Source: Nocardiopsis endophytica (GTDB taxonomy: Bacteria > Actinomycetota > Actinomycetes > Streptosporangiales > Streptosporangiaceae). From it: a stretch of 64,000 nt of DNA. The notes beneath the pieces were generated by a model, which saw only the letters and a program-made list of their open reading frames with translations, made no database searches and was not told the DNA's origin. The DNA lies in NCBI RefSeq assembly GCF_027706725.1, contig NZ_JAQFWQ010000003.1, positions 1 to 64,000 of the forward strand, read 5' to 3'. The translations under genes and the position numbers were made by a program. Positions 7,363-16,142 of the stretch are shown in pieces (the first letter of the stretch is position 1; the number at the start of each line of letters is the position of its first letter).

Positions 7363-9702
7363 TCACGGCCCGATCTCGGCCGCCTCCCCCGCCTCTCCGG
7401 GCTCCGGCGCACCGCCCTGTGGAGAGTGGGCGAGCAGTTCGTCCAACAGCCGCAGCGCCCCCGGCTTGCTCAACGGCTCGTTGCCGTTCCCGCACTTGGG
7501 CGACTGGATGCACGACGGGCACCCCCGCGCGCACTCGCAGTCCGCGATCGCCGCCCGCGTCGCCGCCAGCCACTCCCGCGCCGCCGCGAAGCCGCGCTCG
7601 GCGAACCCCGCGCCGCCCTCGTGCCCGTCGTACACGAACACCGTCAGCCGCCCCGTGTCGGCGTGCTCGGCCGTGGACACCCCGCCGATGTCCCACCGGT
7701 CGCACGTGGCGAACAGCGGCAGCAGCCCGATCGCGGCGTGCTCGGCCGCGTGCGCCGCCCCGCGCAGCTCCACGTCCTCCTTGCGCAGCCGCTCGGCCGC
7801 CTCCGGCGCGAGGGTCCACCACACCGCCCGCGAGTCCAGCGGCCGCTCCGGCAGGTCGAGCGGCTGCTCCCCCAGCACCGTCCCGGAGCGCACGTCCCGC
7901 TTGAGGTAGCCGACCACCTGCCGCCCCACCCGTACGTCGCCGAATTCCACCGTGTGCGGCCCCCAGCCGGCGCTGCGCAGGGTGGCGCGCACCTCGATCT
8001 CGGTGACCTCCCGCGACCAGGTGGAATAGCCGGGGTCCTCCTCGTGCACGAGCGCCACCCCGTCCTCCAGGTCCAGCTCCTCCACCAGGTGGCTGCGCCC
8101 CTGGTGCAGGTAAACGGCGCCCTCGTGCACGGTGTTCAGCGCCGCGGACTCGTCGATGGTCCCCAGCAGCTGCCCGCTGCCCGAGTCGACGATCTGCACC
8201 GGCGGCCCACCCGACCCCCGGATGTCGGCCAGGTCGCTCGCGCGCTCCCGCCGCGTCCAGAACCACCCGCGCGGGCGCGCGCGCAGCAGCCCCCGGCGCA
8301 CCAGGTCCTCCACGGCCTCCCCGGCCCGCGGCCCGAACACCTCCAGGTCCGCGCGGGTGAGCGGCACCTCCGCGGCGGCCGCGCACAGGTGCGGCCCCAG
8401 CACGTACGGGTTGTCCGGGTCGATCACGGTCGCCTCCACCGACGCCCCGAAGATGGACGCCGGGTGGTGCACCAGGTAGGTGTCGAGCGGGTCGTCGCGC
8501 GCGATGAACACCGCGAGCGCGTCGGCGCCGCGGCGCCCGGCCCGGCCCGCCTGCTGCCACAGCGAGGCCCGGGTGCCCGGCCACCCCGCCACCAGCACCG
8601 CGTCCACCCCGGTGATGTCCACCCCCAGCTCCAGCGCGTTGGTGGTGGCCAGCCCGAGCAGGTCGCCGGTGCGCAGCCGCTCCTCAAGCGAGCGGCGGTC
8701 CCCGGCCAGGTAGCCGGCGCGGTAGGCGGCGATCCGCTCGGCGAGGTCGGGCCGGTCGGCGTCGCGCAGCGTGCGCTGGGCGGCCAGTGCCACGGCCTCG
8801 GCCCCCTGCCGGGACCGCACGAAGGCGAGCGTGCGCACCCCCTGGGCGGCCAGCGCGGCCAGGGTGTCGGCGGCCTCGGCGGTCGCGGTGCGCCGCACCG
8901 GGGCGCCGCGCTCGCCGCGCAGCTCGGTCAGCTCGGGCTCGACCAGGGCGAAGTCGACGGCCGGGCGCGGGGAGCCGTCCCGCACCACCGCCTCGACCTC
9001 TGCCCCCACCAGCCGGGACGCGCTCTCGGCGGGCGTGCCGGTGGTGGCCGACGCGAGAATGAACACGGGCTCGGCCTTGTAACGCGCGCACACCCGCCGC
9101 AGCCGACGGATGATCTGTGCCACGTGCGAGCCGAACACGCCCCGGTAGTGGTGGGCCTCGTCGACGACGACGTAGCGCAGCCGCCGCAGGAACGAGGCCC
9201 AGGAGGCGTGCCGGGGCAGCACCGCGTGGTGCAGCATGTCCGGGTTGGTGAGCACGTAGTCGGCGTGCGCGCGGATCCAGGACCGCTCCTGGCCCGGGGT
9301 GTCGCCGTCGTAGACGGCCGCGCGCAGGTCCGGGGCGATCGCGCGCACCCCGCGGAGCTGGTCGGCGGCGAGCGCCTTGGTCGGTGCGATGTAGAGCACG
9401 GAGCCGCCGTCGGCCACCGCCTCGGCGGCCGGGAGCAGGAAGGCCAGCGACTTCCCCGACGCCGTGCCGGTCGCTATGATCACGTTGCTACCGGAGCGCG
9501 CCCGGCTCGCGGCGTCGACCTGGTGCGACCACGGCGCCGTGATCCCCGACTCGGCGAGCCCGCGCCGAACGGAGGGCGGTGTCCATGTCGGCCAGTCTTC
9601 ACTTACCCCGTCGCCACGTGCCAGCCGCTCCACATGTGTCACCTGCGGGTTCCGGGTATGGTCACGCCACGATCGCCGGAGTGTCGATTCCCACGGTCCC
9701 AC
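7363..9702 (-). CDS. DEAH-box DNA helicase with C-terminal DUF1998 (MrfA/Rv3649-like)
   Basis: A 779-residue superfamily 2 helicase of the type beside the tad genes in actinobacteria; the Bacillus relative MrfA acts in mitomycin-damage repair. Visible motifs: Q-type region near 55-60 (PWSHQVDAA), motif I ATGTASGKS, motif II DEAH in VVDEAHHYRG, motif III ASATTG, motif IV/V region and motif VI QQAGRAGRRG. The C-terminal part holds the four-Cys cluster of DUF1998 (CECARGCPSCIQSPKCG), a probable metal site. Two GTG codons are possible: 9711 lies directly after GGGAGG, while 9702 has nine bases of spacing and is preferred. DnaA-like boxes lie downstream. Confidence 0.9.
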   Translation of the reverse strand: MGPWESTLRRSWRDHTRNPQVTHVERLARGDGVSEDWPTWTPPSVRRGLAESGITAPWSHQVDAASRARSGSNVIIATGTASGKSLAFLLPAAEAVADGGSVLYIAPTKALAADQLRGVRAIAPDLRAAVYDGDTPGQERSWIRAHADYVLTNPDMLHHAVLPRHASWASFLRRLRYVVVDEAHHYRGVFGSHVAQIIRRLRRVCARYKAEPVFILASATTGTPAESASRLVGAEVEAVVRDGSPRPAVDFALVEPELTELRGERGAPVRRTATAEAADTLAALAAQGVRTLAFVRSRQGAEAVALAAQRTLRDADRPDLAERIAAYRAGYLAGDRRSLEERLRTGDLLGLATTNALELGVDITGVDAVLVAGWPGTRASLWQQAGRAGRRGADALAVFIARDDPLDTYLVHHPASIFGASVEATVIDPDNPYVLGPHLCAAAAEVPLTRADLEVFGPRAGEAVEDLVRRGLLRARPRGWFWTRRERASDLADIRGSGGPPVQIVDSGSGQLLGTIDESAALNTVHEGAVYLHQGRSHLVEELDLEDGVALVHEEDPGYSTWSREVTEIEVRATLRSAGWGPHTVEFGDVRVGRQVVGYLKRDVRSGTVLGEQPLDLPERPLDSRAVWWTLAPEAAERLRKEDVELRGAAHAAEHAAIGLLPLFATCDRWDIGGVSTAEHADTGRLTVFVYDGHEGGAGFAERGFAAAREWLAATRAAIADCECARGCPSCIQSPKCGNGNEPLSKPGALRLLDELLAHSPQGGAPEPGEAGEAAEIGP

Positions 9703-9913
9703 GCTCGACACCCTCCCTCGGCGGCCCTCGCACCACGCGGGCGGCCGTCGGCCACCGGTTTCAGTGTGACATCCGGGGGAACAGACGCGCGGTGTCCGGG
9801 TTTTCCGTGCGGAAGCCGGAAGGCCCGGGGGAAAAGCGTGGTTGAATGCCGCCCTGCGGGGTAACGCCCGGCACAGATCACTCGCGGTTTCGCGGTTCGG
9901 CGCTGGAGGACTA

Positions 9914-10261
9914 GTGGACTTGAAGCTGGATCACCACACCCAGGACGACACGGAGATCGTCGTCGTCGAAGGTGAGATCGACGTCTATACCGCGCCTCGG
10001 CTGCGTGAGCTCCTGATCGACCTGGTCAACAAGGGCAACTTCCACCTCGTGGTGAACATGGAGAAGGTGGAGTTCCTCGACTCGACGGGTCTCGGGGTGC
10101 TCGTGGGCGGCCTCAAGCGCGTCCGGGCGCACGACGGCACCCTCGACCTGGTCTGCACCCAGGAGCGGATCCTCAAGATCTTCCGCATCACGGGACTGAC
10201 CAAGGTCTTCGGCATCTATGAGTCGGTGCAGGAGGCCATCGACAAACGCGCCTCCAAGTAA
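9914..10261 (+). CDS. bldG: Anti-sigma factor antagonist BldG (STAS domain)
   Basis: A 115-residue single STAS domain very close to streptomycete BldG, the antagonist that frees sigma factors by binding an anti-sigma kinase and is needed for development. The phosphorylatable Ser lies in [22 protein letters not shown], followed by [19 protein letters not shown]. The start is the GTG at 9914 after GGAGGA (9905-9910); a longer frame from 9842 would add 24 residues absent from the family. The partner anti-sigma gene follows after 24 bases, as in Streptomyces. Confidence 0.9.
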   Translation: MDLKLDHHTQDDTEIVVVEGEIDVYTAPRLRELLIDLVNKGNFHLVVNMEKVEFLDSTGLGVLVGGLKRVRAHDGTLDLVCTQERILKIFRITGLTKVFGIYESVQEAIDKRASK

Positions 10262-10285
10262 CCGGCTGCGTAAACGAGCGAGAAG

Positions 10286-10813
10286 ATGGCTCTCGTCCAG
10301 CTCACGATCAGCGCGCTGCCCGCCCATGTGCGCACGGCCCGCCTGATGGCCACGGCCGTCGCGCGCCGGGCGGGCATCGCCGAGTCCGCCCTCGACGAGA
10401 TCAGGCTCGCCGTCGGGGAGGCGTGCTCCCGCGCCGTCGAGGCGCACCGCGCGCACTGCCCCGGGCGACCGATCACCGTCGAGCTCATCGACGGCTCCGC
10501 CGACGGCGCCCCCGCCCAGCGGGCCGCCGGCACCGCCGCCCCGTCCAACGGGCACGCGGGCGCCGCCCGCCGCTTCGAGGTGGTCGTCACCGACCGCGCC
10601 CCGGCCAAGGAGCCGGACGCGGCCGCCACCGACCACGAGCCCGTCGGCACCGGCCTGTACCCGGGGGAGAGCACCCCGCCGGGCGGGGTGTCGGGCCTGT
10701 CCCCCGACGTGGGGCTCGCGGTCATCGTCGGCCTGGCCGACGAGGTCCGCATCGAGCCCGGAGACGAGGGGACCGCCGTCCGGATGAGCTGGCCCCTGGA
10801 GGCCGCGGCGTGA
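10286..10813 (+). CDS. Anti-sigma factor, RsbW-like GHKL ATPase/kinase
   Basis: A 175-residue histidine-kinase-like ATPase of the RsbW type, the likely kinase and binding partner of BldG. The N box is visible (ALDEIRLAVGEACSRAVEAH, the ArgLeu..Glu.Cys.Ala form common in the BldG partner), and the G-box region (DVGLAVIVGLADEVRIEPGDEGTAVRMSW) closes the domain. Between the boxes is a hydrophilic insert of about 60 Ala/Pro-rich residues (about 70-130), longer than in most RsbW proteins. The stop overlaps the next start (GTGA), making bldG, this gene and the cyclophilin gene one probable operon. Confidence 0.85.
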   Translation: MALVQLTISALPAHVRTARLMATAVARRAGIAESALDEIRLAVGEACSRAVEAHRAHCPGRPITVELIDGSADGAPAQRAAGTAAPSNGHAGAARRFEVVVTDRAPAKEPDAAATDHEPVGTGLYPGESTPPGGVSGLSPDVGLAVIVGLADEVRIEPGDEGTAVRMSWPLEAAA

Positions 10814-11412
10814 GGCACCGCGCCGCGGCGCCGGCCGTGCTGGCCGCGGCCGCCGTGCTCACCGCCGCGGGCTGTTCCGGCGGGGCCTCCGCCGACGGTG
10901 CCGAGGACGTCGAGGGCGCGACCCTGCACACCTCCGAAGGCGTCGTGGAGGTCGCGTTCTTCCCCGAGAGCGCCCCGGAGACGGTGCTCACCTTCGCCGG
11001 GCTCGCCGAGGGGGAGCTCGCGGAGAACCCGGAGACGGGTGAGCGCGCGTTCTACGACGGCACGGTGTTCCACCGGGTGATCCCCGGGTTCATGGTCCAA
11101 GGGGGCGACCCGACGGGCACCGGCACCGGCGGCCCCGGGTTCACCTTCGACGACGAGATCGACCCCGGCCTGGAGTTCGACCGGCCGGGGCTGCTCGCCA
11201 TGGCCAACTCGGGGCCGGACACCAACGGCTCCCAGTTCTTCATCACGACGGCCCCGGCCGAGCACCTCAACGGCCTCCACACCGTCTTCGGCGAGGTGAC
11301 CGAGGGGCAGGAGGTGGTCGAGGCCATCTCCCAGGTGGAGACCGACGGCGCCGACAAGCCGGTGGAGGACGTGGTGCTGGAGTCGGTGGAGATCCACCGC
11401 GCGGACGGCTGA
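10810..11412 (+). CDS. Cyclophilin-type peptidyl-prolyl isomerase lipoprotein
   Basis: A 200-residue secreted cyclophilin. Residues 1-21 form a lipoprotein signal ending in the lipobox LTAAGC, so the mature protein should be acylated and sit outside the membrane. The isomerase domain shows FYDGTVFHRVIPGFMVQGGDPTGTGTGGPG (active-site Arg and Phe), LLAMANSGPDTNGSQFFITT and LNGLHTVFGEV, all canonical. Its GTG overlaps the anti-sigma gene stop. Why a developmental sigma switch is co-transcribed with an extracytoplasmic chaperone is not explained by the sequence. Confidence 0.9.
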   Translation: MRHRAAAPAVLAAAAVLTAAGCSGGASADGAEDVEGATLHTSEGVVEVAFFPESAPETVLTFAGLAEGELAENPETGERAFYDGTVFHRVIPGFMVQGGDPTGTGTGGPGFTFDDEIDPGLEFDRPGLLAMANSGPDTNGSQFFITTAPAEHLNGLHTVFGEVTEGQEVVEAISQVETDGADKPVEDVVLESVEIHRADG

Positions 11413-11484
11413 CGCCGCCGGCGCCGGCCGGTCACGGCGCACCGCTCCCCCACCGCCCCGGCGGCCCCTGCGGCCCGGTGCGCC

Positions 11485-12243
11485 TCAGGAGACGCTGAAC
11501 GCCTCTCCAGGCGCCGCGTAGGCCGTCGGCCCACCGACGACCGCCTGGGCCCTCGCGACCGCCTCCTCGGGCCGCAGAGAGGGCCCTACGTGGGTCAGCA
11601 CCAGCCTTCCGGCGCCCGCCTTGCGGGCGCTCTCGCCCGCCTGCTCCGGTGTCAGGTGCACGGCCTCGCCGTCGGCGGGGGTGTCCAGGTCGGCCTCGCA
11701 CAGCAGCAGCGACGCCCCCTCGGCCAGCTCGTCCAGGGCCGGGCAGGGGCCGGTGTCGCCGGAGTAGGCCAGGACGCCGTCACCCGCGTCGCCGGTGCCG
11801 ATGCGCGCGCCGAAGGCCGGGAAGCCGTGCTCGACGGCACGTGAGTGCACGGTGAGCCCGCCGATGCGGTCGGTGCGCCCGTCGTGCAGCTCGTGCACGT
11901 CGAACGCGTTCTCCACGGGACTGGGGCCCTGGTTGGACAGGAAGTGCCGCAGCCGCTCCGCCGTGCCCGGCGGGCCGTACAGCGGGATGGGCCCCGACGG
12001 CTCCAGGTCGGCGTAGAGCAGCGCGTAGTAGGCGGTCAGCAGGTCCGACACGTGGTCGGCGTGCAGATGGGAGATCCAGATCCCGTCCAACCGGTCGGGC
12101 CGGACATGGCGCTGGAGCTCGGCGAGGGTGCCCGGCCCGGCGTCCATCCACAGGGCCGTGCCGTTGTGCCGCACCAGGTATCCCGAGCACGGGTTGCCGG
12201 GACGTGGATAGGGGGACGCGCTCCCCAGAACCGTCAGTTCCAT
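11485..12243 (-). CDS. MBL-fold hydrolase, RNase Z-like
   Basis: A 252-residue metallo-beta-lactamase-fold enzyme of the RNase Z-like/phosphodiesterase branch. The first strand is MELTVLGSASPYPRPGNPCSGYLV, the metal motif is SHLHADHVSDL, further ligands are the His in VEHGFPAFGAR, Asp in LAYSGDTGPCPALDEL and His in LVLTHVGPSL. The exosite arm of true tRNase Z is not obvious, and substrate cannot be told from sequence. It stands alone, convergent with the PPIase gene and divergent from a 48-codon ORF whose promoter overlaps its leader. Confidence 0.8.
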   Translation of the reverse strand: MELTVLGSASPYPRPGNPCSGYLVRHNGTALWMDAGPGTLAELQRHVRPDRLDGIWISHLHADHVSDLLTAYYALLYADLEPSGPIPLYGPPGTAERLRHFLSNQGPSPVENAFDVHELHDGRTDRIGGLTVHSRAVEHGFPAFGARIGTGDAGDGVLAYSGDTGPCPALDELAEGASLLLCEADLDTPADGEAVHLTPEQAGESARKAGAGRLVLTHVGPSLRPEEAVARAQAVVGGPTAYAAPGEAFSVS

Positions 12244-12277
12244 CGCGGGTTCCCCGCCTTTCCTCTAGCGTCGACAT

Positions 12278-12424
12278 GTGAACGAGCCGCAAGGCATGTG
12301 CCCCGGTCCCGCCGAGCGTGCTCAGGACCGAGCGGCCGAACGCGCGGCGTGGCTCCGGCACGCCCGCGAGGACGCGCGGCGCCCTCGGGACGAGGATCTG
12401 TCCGACGAAGAGGACGCCTGGTGA
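12278..12424 (+). CDS. Small charged protein, 48 residues, leaderless-type start
   Basis: This ORF begins with GTG at 12278 and ends in TGA at 12422-12424. A TAGCGT -10 element at 12266-12271 leaves six bases before the GTG, the spacing of a leaderless actinobacterial promoter. The product is rich in Arg, Ala, Asp and Glu (MCPGPAERAQDRAAERAAW early; an acidic end DEDLSDEEDAW) and is probably one long helix. I recognise no family. It is divergent from the MBL gene and convergent with marP. Coding status rests on promoter spacing and composition only. Confidence 0.45.
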   Translation: MNEPQGMCPGPAERAQDRAAERAAWLRHAREDARRPRDEDLSDEEDAW

Positions 12425-12457
12425 GCGCAGCCCCCTGCGCCGCCCCTCGCGTCCCTC

Positions 12458-13648
12458 TCAGTCGCAGTGCTGGGTGGACACCGGCTCGTCCGCCTCCAGA
12501 CCCGTCTGGGCGTTCTCGGCGACCTCGTCGGCGGTGAGCACGTAGCCCGTCTCGTCGTCGTTGGTCGCGGCGGCGAACACCACGCCGTACACGGTCCCGT
12601 CGGCCGACAGCAGCGGGCCGCCGGAATTGCCCGGCCGCACCAGCGCGCGCACCTGGTAGATCTCCCGGCTCACCTGCGTGGAGTGGTAGAAGTCGGGCCC
12701 CTGCGCGGTCTGCTCGGCGCGGATCCGGGCCGGGACCGCCGTGAACCCGTTGTTCTTGGGGAAGCCCGCCACCACCGCGTCGTCGCCCTTGGCGGCCTCG
12801 TGCTCGAAGTCCAGCGGGTCCAGGTCCAGCCCGGGCACGTCGAGCACCGCGATGTCCTGCTGCGGGTCGTACAGCACCACCGTCGCCGGGAGCTGGCGCC
12901 CGTTGCGGGTGACCACCCGCAGGTCCTCGGTCACCCCGGCGACCACGTGCGCGTTGGTCATGATGCGGTCGCCCGCGTAGGCGAACCCGGTCCCCTCCAC
13001 ACGGCGGCGGCACGAGGGCGCGGTGCCGAGCACCTTCACGATGCTCTGGCTGGACTCGCGCAGCTCCTCGGTGGTGAGCACCGCCGGGTCGGGCGGCTCC
13101 ACCTCGGCGGGCTCGCCGGTGCCCAGCCCGCTGAACACCTGCGGGAACGCGCTCTGGTCGACGATCTTGCGGAAGGTGGAGAACCAGGTGTCGGCGGCCG
13201 GCGGCATCACCCGGTCGACCTGGTGCAGCACCCGGGAGTTCTGCACCTGCCCGGTGACCACCGGCAGCGAGGAGTTCGCCACCGCGCTGCCCACCAGCCA
13301 GGCCACCAGCAGCACCGCGGCGCCGCTGACCACCGCCCCGCCCATGGCGTCCAGCACCCGCGCCGAGTCCCAGGTGACCCGGTTGCGCACCAGGGCCCCC
13401 AGGTAGGAGGCGACGAACTGGCCCATCGCCGCGGACAGGAAGACCACCGCGATCGCGAGCAGCGCCTGCCGCCCGGGGTCGGAGACCATCGACTGGATCA
13501 GCGGCGGCGCGCCCAGCGCCGCCAGCACCCCGCCGCCGATGAATCCGGCGAAGCTCATCACGCCGACGATGAACCCCTGCCGGTACCCGGACCCCGCGAA
13601 GAGCAGCACCAGGACGACCAAGAGCGCGTCCAGCACGATGCCTTCCAT
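12458..13648 (-). CDS. marP: Membrane-anchored serine protease MarP
   Basis: A 396-residue MarP-type protease (Rv3671c), which in mycobacteria activates cell-wall hydrolases under acid stress. The N-terminal CvpA-like domain has about four membrane helices (residues 1-125). The periplasmic chymotrypsin-like domain shows His234 (TNAHVV), Asp265 (QDIAVLD) and Ser342 (RPGNSGGPLL); Cys213 and the C-terminal Cys may form the family disulfide. ATG 13648 is chosen; TACCGT lies six bases upstream (13655-13660), so the gene may have its own leaderless promoter inside the end of the NUDIX gene, in addition to read-through from nth. Confidence 0.92.
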   Translation of the reverse strand: MEGIVLDALLVVLVLLFAGSGYRQGFIVGVMSFAGFIGGGVLAALGAPPLIQSMVSDPGRQALLAIAVVFLSAAMGQFVASYLGALVRNRVTWDSARVLDAMGGAVVSGAAVLLVAWLVGSAVANSSLPVVTGQVQNSRVLHQVDRVMPPAADTWFSTFRKIVDQSAFPQVFSGLGTGEPAEVEPPDPAVLTTEELRESSQSIVKVLGTAPSCRRRVEGTGFAYAGDRIMTNAHVVAGVTEDLRVVTRNGRQLPATVVLYDPQQDIAVLDVPGLDLDPLDFEHEAAKGDDAVVAGFPKNNGFTAVPARIRAEQTAQGPDFYHSTQVSREIYQVRALVRPGNSGGPLLSADGTVYGVVFAAATNDDETGYVLTADEVAENAQTGLEADEPVSTQHCD

Positions 13649-13652
13649 CCCG

Positions 13653-14327
13653 TTACGGTATCGCCGACCCCGGCGGCACGAGCGTGACCACTTCGGTGGC
13701 CGCGCTCCGCCAGGGCCGCTCCCAGCCGCCGAGCCGCAGCAGCTCGTCCACCACCCCGGCGGTGAACCCCCACACGAGCATCCCGCCCGCGCGGAAGCCC
13801 GGACCGGCCGCGCCGCGCCCGGCGACCTCCACCCGCACCCGGTTGGCGGGGTCGGCCAGCTCGGCCACCGGGACCGCGGCGGCCGAGGCCACCTCCCCGG
13901 CGTCGGCGGCGCGCACCGGAGACGGGGAGCGCCACCAGGCCAGCACCGGGGCCACCCGGAAGCCGCTGTGCCGGATGTAGAGCTCGGGCAGGCGCCCCAC
14001 CGGGTCGATCCCCGCGGGGTCGACCCCGGTCTCCTCCACGGCCTCGCGCACGGCGCACTCCTCGGGGGTGCTGTCGCCATCCTCGAACGAGCCGCCGGGG
14101 AAGGCGGGCTGGCCGGAGTGGCGGCGCAGCCCGTCGTTGCGCTGGATGAGCAGTACCTCGGGGCCGGCGGGGCCGGCGCCGAAGAGGATGAGCACGGCGG
14201 CGCGGCGGCCGCCCGAGGCGGGCGGGCGCAGCAGCGGCGGGACCGGCATCCGGGAGCCGGCCTCGGCCAGCGCGGTCAGCCAGTCGGGGGCGGGGGCGCC
14301 GACCTGTTCGGTCCTGAGGTCGGTCAT
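13653..14327 (-). CDS. NUDIX hydrolase, CoA pyrophosphatase type (Rv3672c-like)
   Basis: A 224-residue NUDIX enzyme. The NUDIX box is complete: [25 protein letters not shown], preceded by the CoA-pyrophosphatase type [21 protein letters not shown] (UPF0035 pattern LxxR..LR.H.GQ.AFPGG). It probably hydrolyses CoA or its derivatives. It overlaps the upstream nth stop (ATGA) and ends four bases before marP, the same nth-NUDIX-marP order as in mycobacteria. Confidence 0.88.
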   Translation of the reverse strand: MTDLRTEQVGAPAPDWLTALAEAGSRMPVPPLLRPPASGGRRAAVLILFGAGPAGPEVLLIQRNDGLRRHSGQPAFPGGSFEDGDSTPEECAVREAVEETGVDPAGIDPVGRLPELYIRHSGFRVAPVLAWWRSPSPVRAADAGEVASAAAVPVAELADPANRVRVEVAGRGAAGPGFRAGGMLVWGFTAGVVDELLRLGGWERPWRSAATEVVTLVPPGSAIP

Positions 14328-15088
14328 GCGCGCGGTCCGTCCCGCAGCAGGGACCGGGCGGCGTCGGGGTCGGTTGGGCCCTCCCCGAAGGCGGGGCACA
14401 TCCGGGCCAGGCCGCACGCGCCGCAGGCGGGCTTGCGGGCGTGGCACACGCGGCGCCCGTGCCAGATGACGCGGTGCGAGAGCATGGTCCAGTCCTTGGG
14501 TTCGAACAGCGACCCCACCTCGCGCTCGGCGCGGACGGGGTCGGTCTGGGCTGTCCAGCCGAAGCGGCGGGCGAGCCGCCCGAAATGGGTGTCGACGGTG
14601 ATCCCGGGCACCCCGAAGGCGTTGCCGAGCACCACGTTCGCGGTCTTGCGGCCGACACCGGGCAGCTTCACCAGGTCGTCCTGGTCGCCGGGGACCTCGC
14701 CGCCGTGCCGCTCGCACAGCGCCTGGGCGAGACGGATCACGTTGTCGGCCTTGGCCCGGTAGAAGCCGGTGGGGCGCAGGATGCCCTCCAGCTCCACGCG
14801 GTCGGCCCCGGCGAGGTCGGCGGCGGTGGGGAAGCGCGCGAACAGGCCCGGCGTGACCGCGTTCACCCGCCGGTCCGTGGTCTGGGCGGAGAGCACGGTG
14901 GCGACCAGCAGCTGGAGGGGGTTCTCGAAGTCCAGCTCGCAGTGGGCGTCGGGGTAGAGGCGGACGAGTTCGCGGTACATCCGTCGGGCCCGGCGGACCA
15001 GGGCGAGGCGCGTCTCCCCCGTGGGCGTCGGGGCCCCGGGGGGCGCCGCCGCCGCGGGCTGGGCGGTCGTGGAAGCATCACCAGGCAC
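14324..15088 (-). CDS. nth: Endonuclease III
   Basis: A 254-residue DNA glycosylase/AP lyase for oxidised pyrimidines. The helix-hairpin-helix is [12 protein letters not shown] with the catalytic Lys, the catalytic Asp is in [11 protein letters not shown], and the iron-sulfur cluster motif C-x6-C-x2-C-x5-C is present ([17 protein letters not shown]). The GTG at 15088 is preferred over the ATG at 15160: TACCCT at 15095-15100 (reverse strand) sits six bases before it, a leaderless arrangement, and the extra 24 residues are Arg/Pro-rich and not family-like. First gene of nth-NUDIX-marP. Confidence 0.9.
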   Translation of the reverse strand: MPGDASTTAQPAAAAPPGAPTPTGETRLALVRRARRMYRELVRLYPDAHCELDFENPLQLLVATVLSAQTTDRRVNAVTPGLFARFPTAADLAGADRVELEGILRPTGFYRAKADNVIRLAQALCERHGGEVPGDQDDLVKLPGVGRKTANVVLGNAFGVPGITVDTHFGRLARRFGWTAQTDPVRAEREVGSLFEPKDWTMLSHRVIWHGRRVCHARKPACGACGLARMCPAFGEGPTDPDAARSLLRDGPRA

Positions 15089-15094
15089 ACCCAA

Positions 15095-15108
15095 AGGGTA
15101 CGTACCCG
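15095..15108 (-). promoter_or_regulatory. -10 element of nth within a 12-bp palindrome
   Basis: TACCCT (15095-15100, read on the minus strand) is followed after six bases by the nth GTG. It overlaps GGGTACGTACCC (15097-15108), a perfect palindrome that could be an operator. The remaining gap to crp, 15109-15330, shows nothing else certain. Confidence 0.45.
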
Positions 15109-15330
15109 GGCCGCGCTCCGCCGGGGGGCGGGGGCGGCCGGACCCGTTCGCCCACGTCATGGTGGCGCAGATTATGTCCGCAATGCGACGGGAACGGCGG
15201 TGTCGGCACGATCCGGGCGGTCACGGCGACTACTATCGGGGAGGGCTGACGTCGGCTGTGACGGGCTGGTCGCATCACCCGGACGACAAGCCGAGATAAC
15301 GACCTGGTTTCACACACGGGTGCGATATAC

Positions 15331-15346
15331 GTCACACTGTTGACGG
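15331..15346 (+). promoter_or_regulatory. CRP-type operator upstream of crp
   Basis: TGCGATATACGTCACA matches the TGTGA-N6-TCACA consensus of CRP/GlxR proteins at nine of the ten defined bases and ends 21 bases before the crp start. Its place suggests autoregulation by occlusion. Confidence 0.65.
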
Positions 15347-15367
15347 TCAGGTTGCAAGGAGGAAGTG

Positions 15368-16051
15368 GTGGACGAGACCAACGAGGTGCTGCGCAAGGCG
15401 CCTCTTTTCGAGGCACTCGACGAAGAGGGCGCCGCGGCGCTGCGCGCGTCGGTGAGCGAGGTGCGCCTCGGCCGGGGCCAGACCCTGTTCTCCGAGGGCG
15501 ACGAGGGCGACCGGCTCTACGTCGTGCTGAGCGGCAAGGTGAAGCTGACCCGCTCGGCGGTCGACGGCCGGGAGAACCTGCTGGCGGTCCTGGGTCCGGG
15601 CGAGATGTTCGGCGAGCTGTCGCTGTTCGACCCCCGGCCGCGCACCGCGAGCGCGGTGGCCGTGACCGACACCGTGCTGGCCGGGCTGGGCCACGACGAC
15701 CTCCGCCCCTTCATCGTGAGCCAGCCGCACGTGTCGCTCCAGCTCCTCAAGGCGCTGGCCGCGCGGCTGCGCCGGACCAACGACGTGATGAGCGACCTGG
15801 TCTTCACCGACGTGCCGGGCCGGGTGGCCAAGCAGCTCCTGGAGCTGGCCGACAAGTTCGGCAAGGAGGGCGAGGACGGCCTCCACGTGCACCACGACCT
15901 CACCCAGGAGGAGCTGGCCCAGCTGGTCGGCGCCTCGCGCGAGACCGTGAACAAGGCGCTGGCCGAGTTCGCGCTCCGCGGCTGGCTGCGGATCGAGGCC
16001 AAGGCCGTCGTGCTCCTCGACGTCGAGCGGATGCGCCGCCGCGCACGCTGA
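15368..16051 (+). CDS. crp: cAMP receptor-type global regulator Crp
   Basis: A 227-residue Crp/Fnr protein close to streptomycete Crp and Rv3676. The cyclic-nucleotide domain shows LFSEGDEGDRLYVVLSGKVKL and the phosphate-binding cassette GEMFGELSLFDPRPRTASAVA; the dimer helix follows, then the winged HTH DLTQEELAQLVGASRETVNKALAEF. Two GTG codons lie at 15365 and 15368; the second is chosen because AAGGAGG (15356-15362) is then spaced five bases and the protein begins DETNEVLRKAPLF as in relatives. It is divergent from nth, as in mycobacteria. Confidence 0.93.
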   Translation: MDETNEVLRKAPLFEALDEEGAAALRASVSEVRLGRGQTLFSEGDEGDRLYVVLSGKVKLTRSAVDGRENLLAVLGPGEMFGELSLFDPRPRTASAVAVTDTVLAGLGHDDLRPFIVSQPHVSLQLLKALAARLRRTNDVMSDLVFTDVPGRVAKQLLELADKFGKEGEDGLHVHHDLTQEELAQLVGASRETVNKALAEFALRGWLRIEAKAVVLLDVERMRRRAR

Positions 16052-16103
16052 CCGGCCGAGGAGGCCGGGCGGACCGCCCGGCACACGCGCCGCAACGAGG
16101 ACG

Positions 16104-16131
16104 GGCCCGGCAGACGCCGGGCCTTTCTTCG
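16104..16131 (+). terminator. Rho-independent terminator after crp
   Basis: GGCCCGGC (16104-16111), loop AGAC, GCCGGGCC (16116-16123), then TTTCTTCG. It also faces the end of the convergent esterase gene. Confidence 0.8.
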
Positions 16132-16142
16132 TGTCGCCCTGT

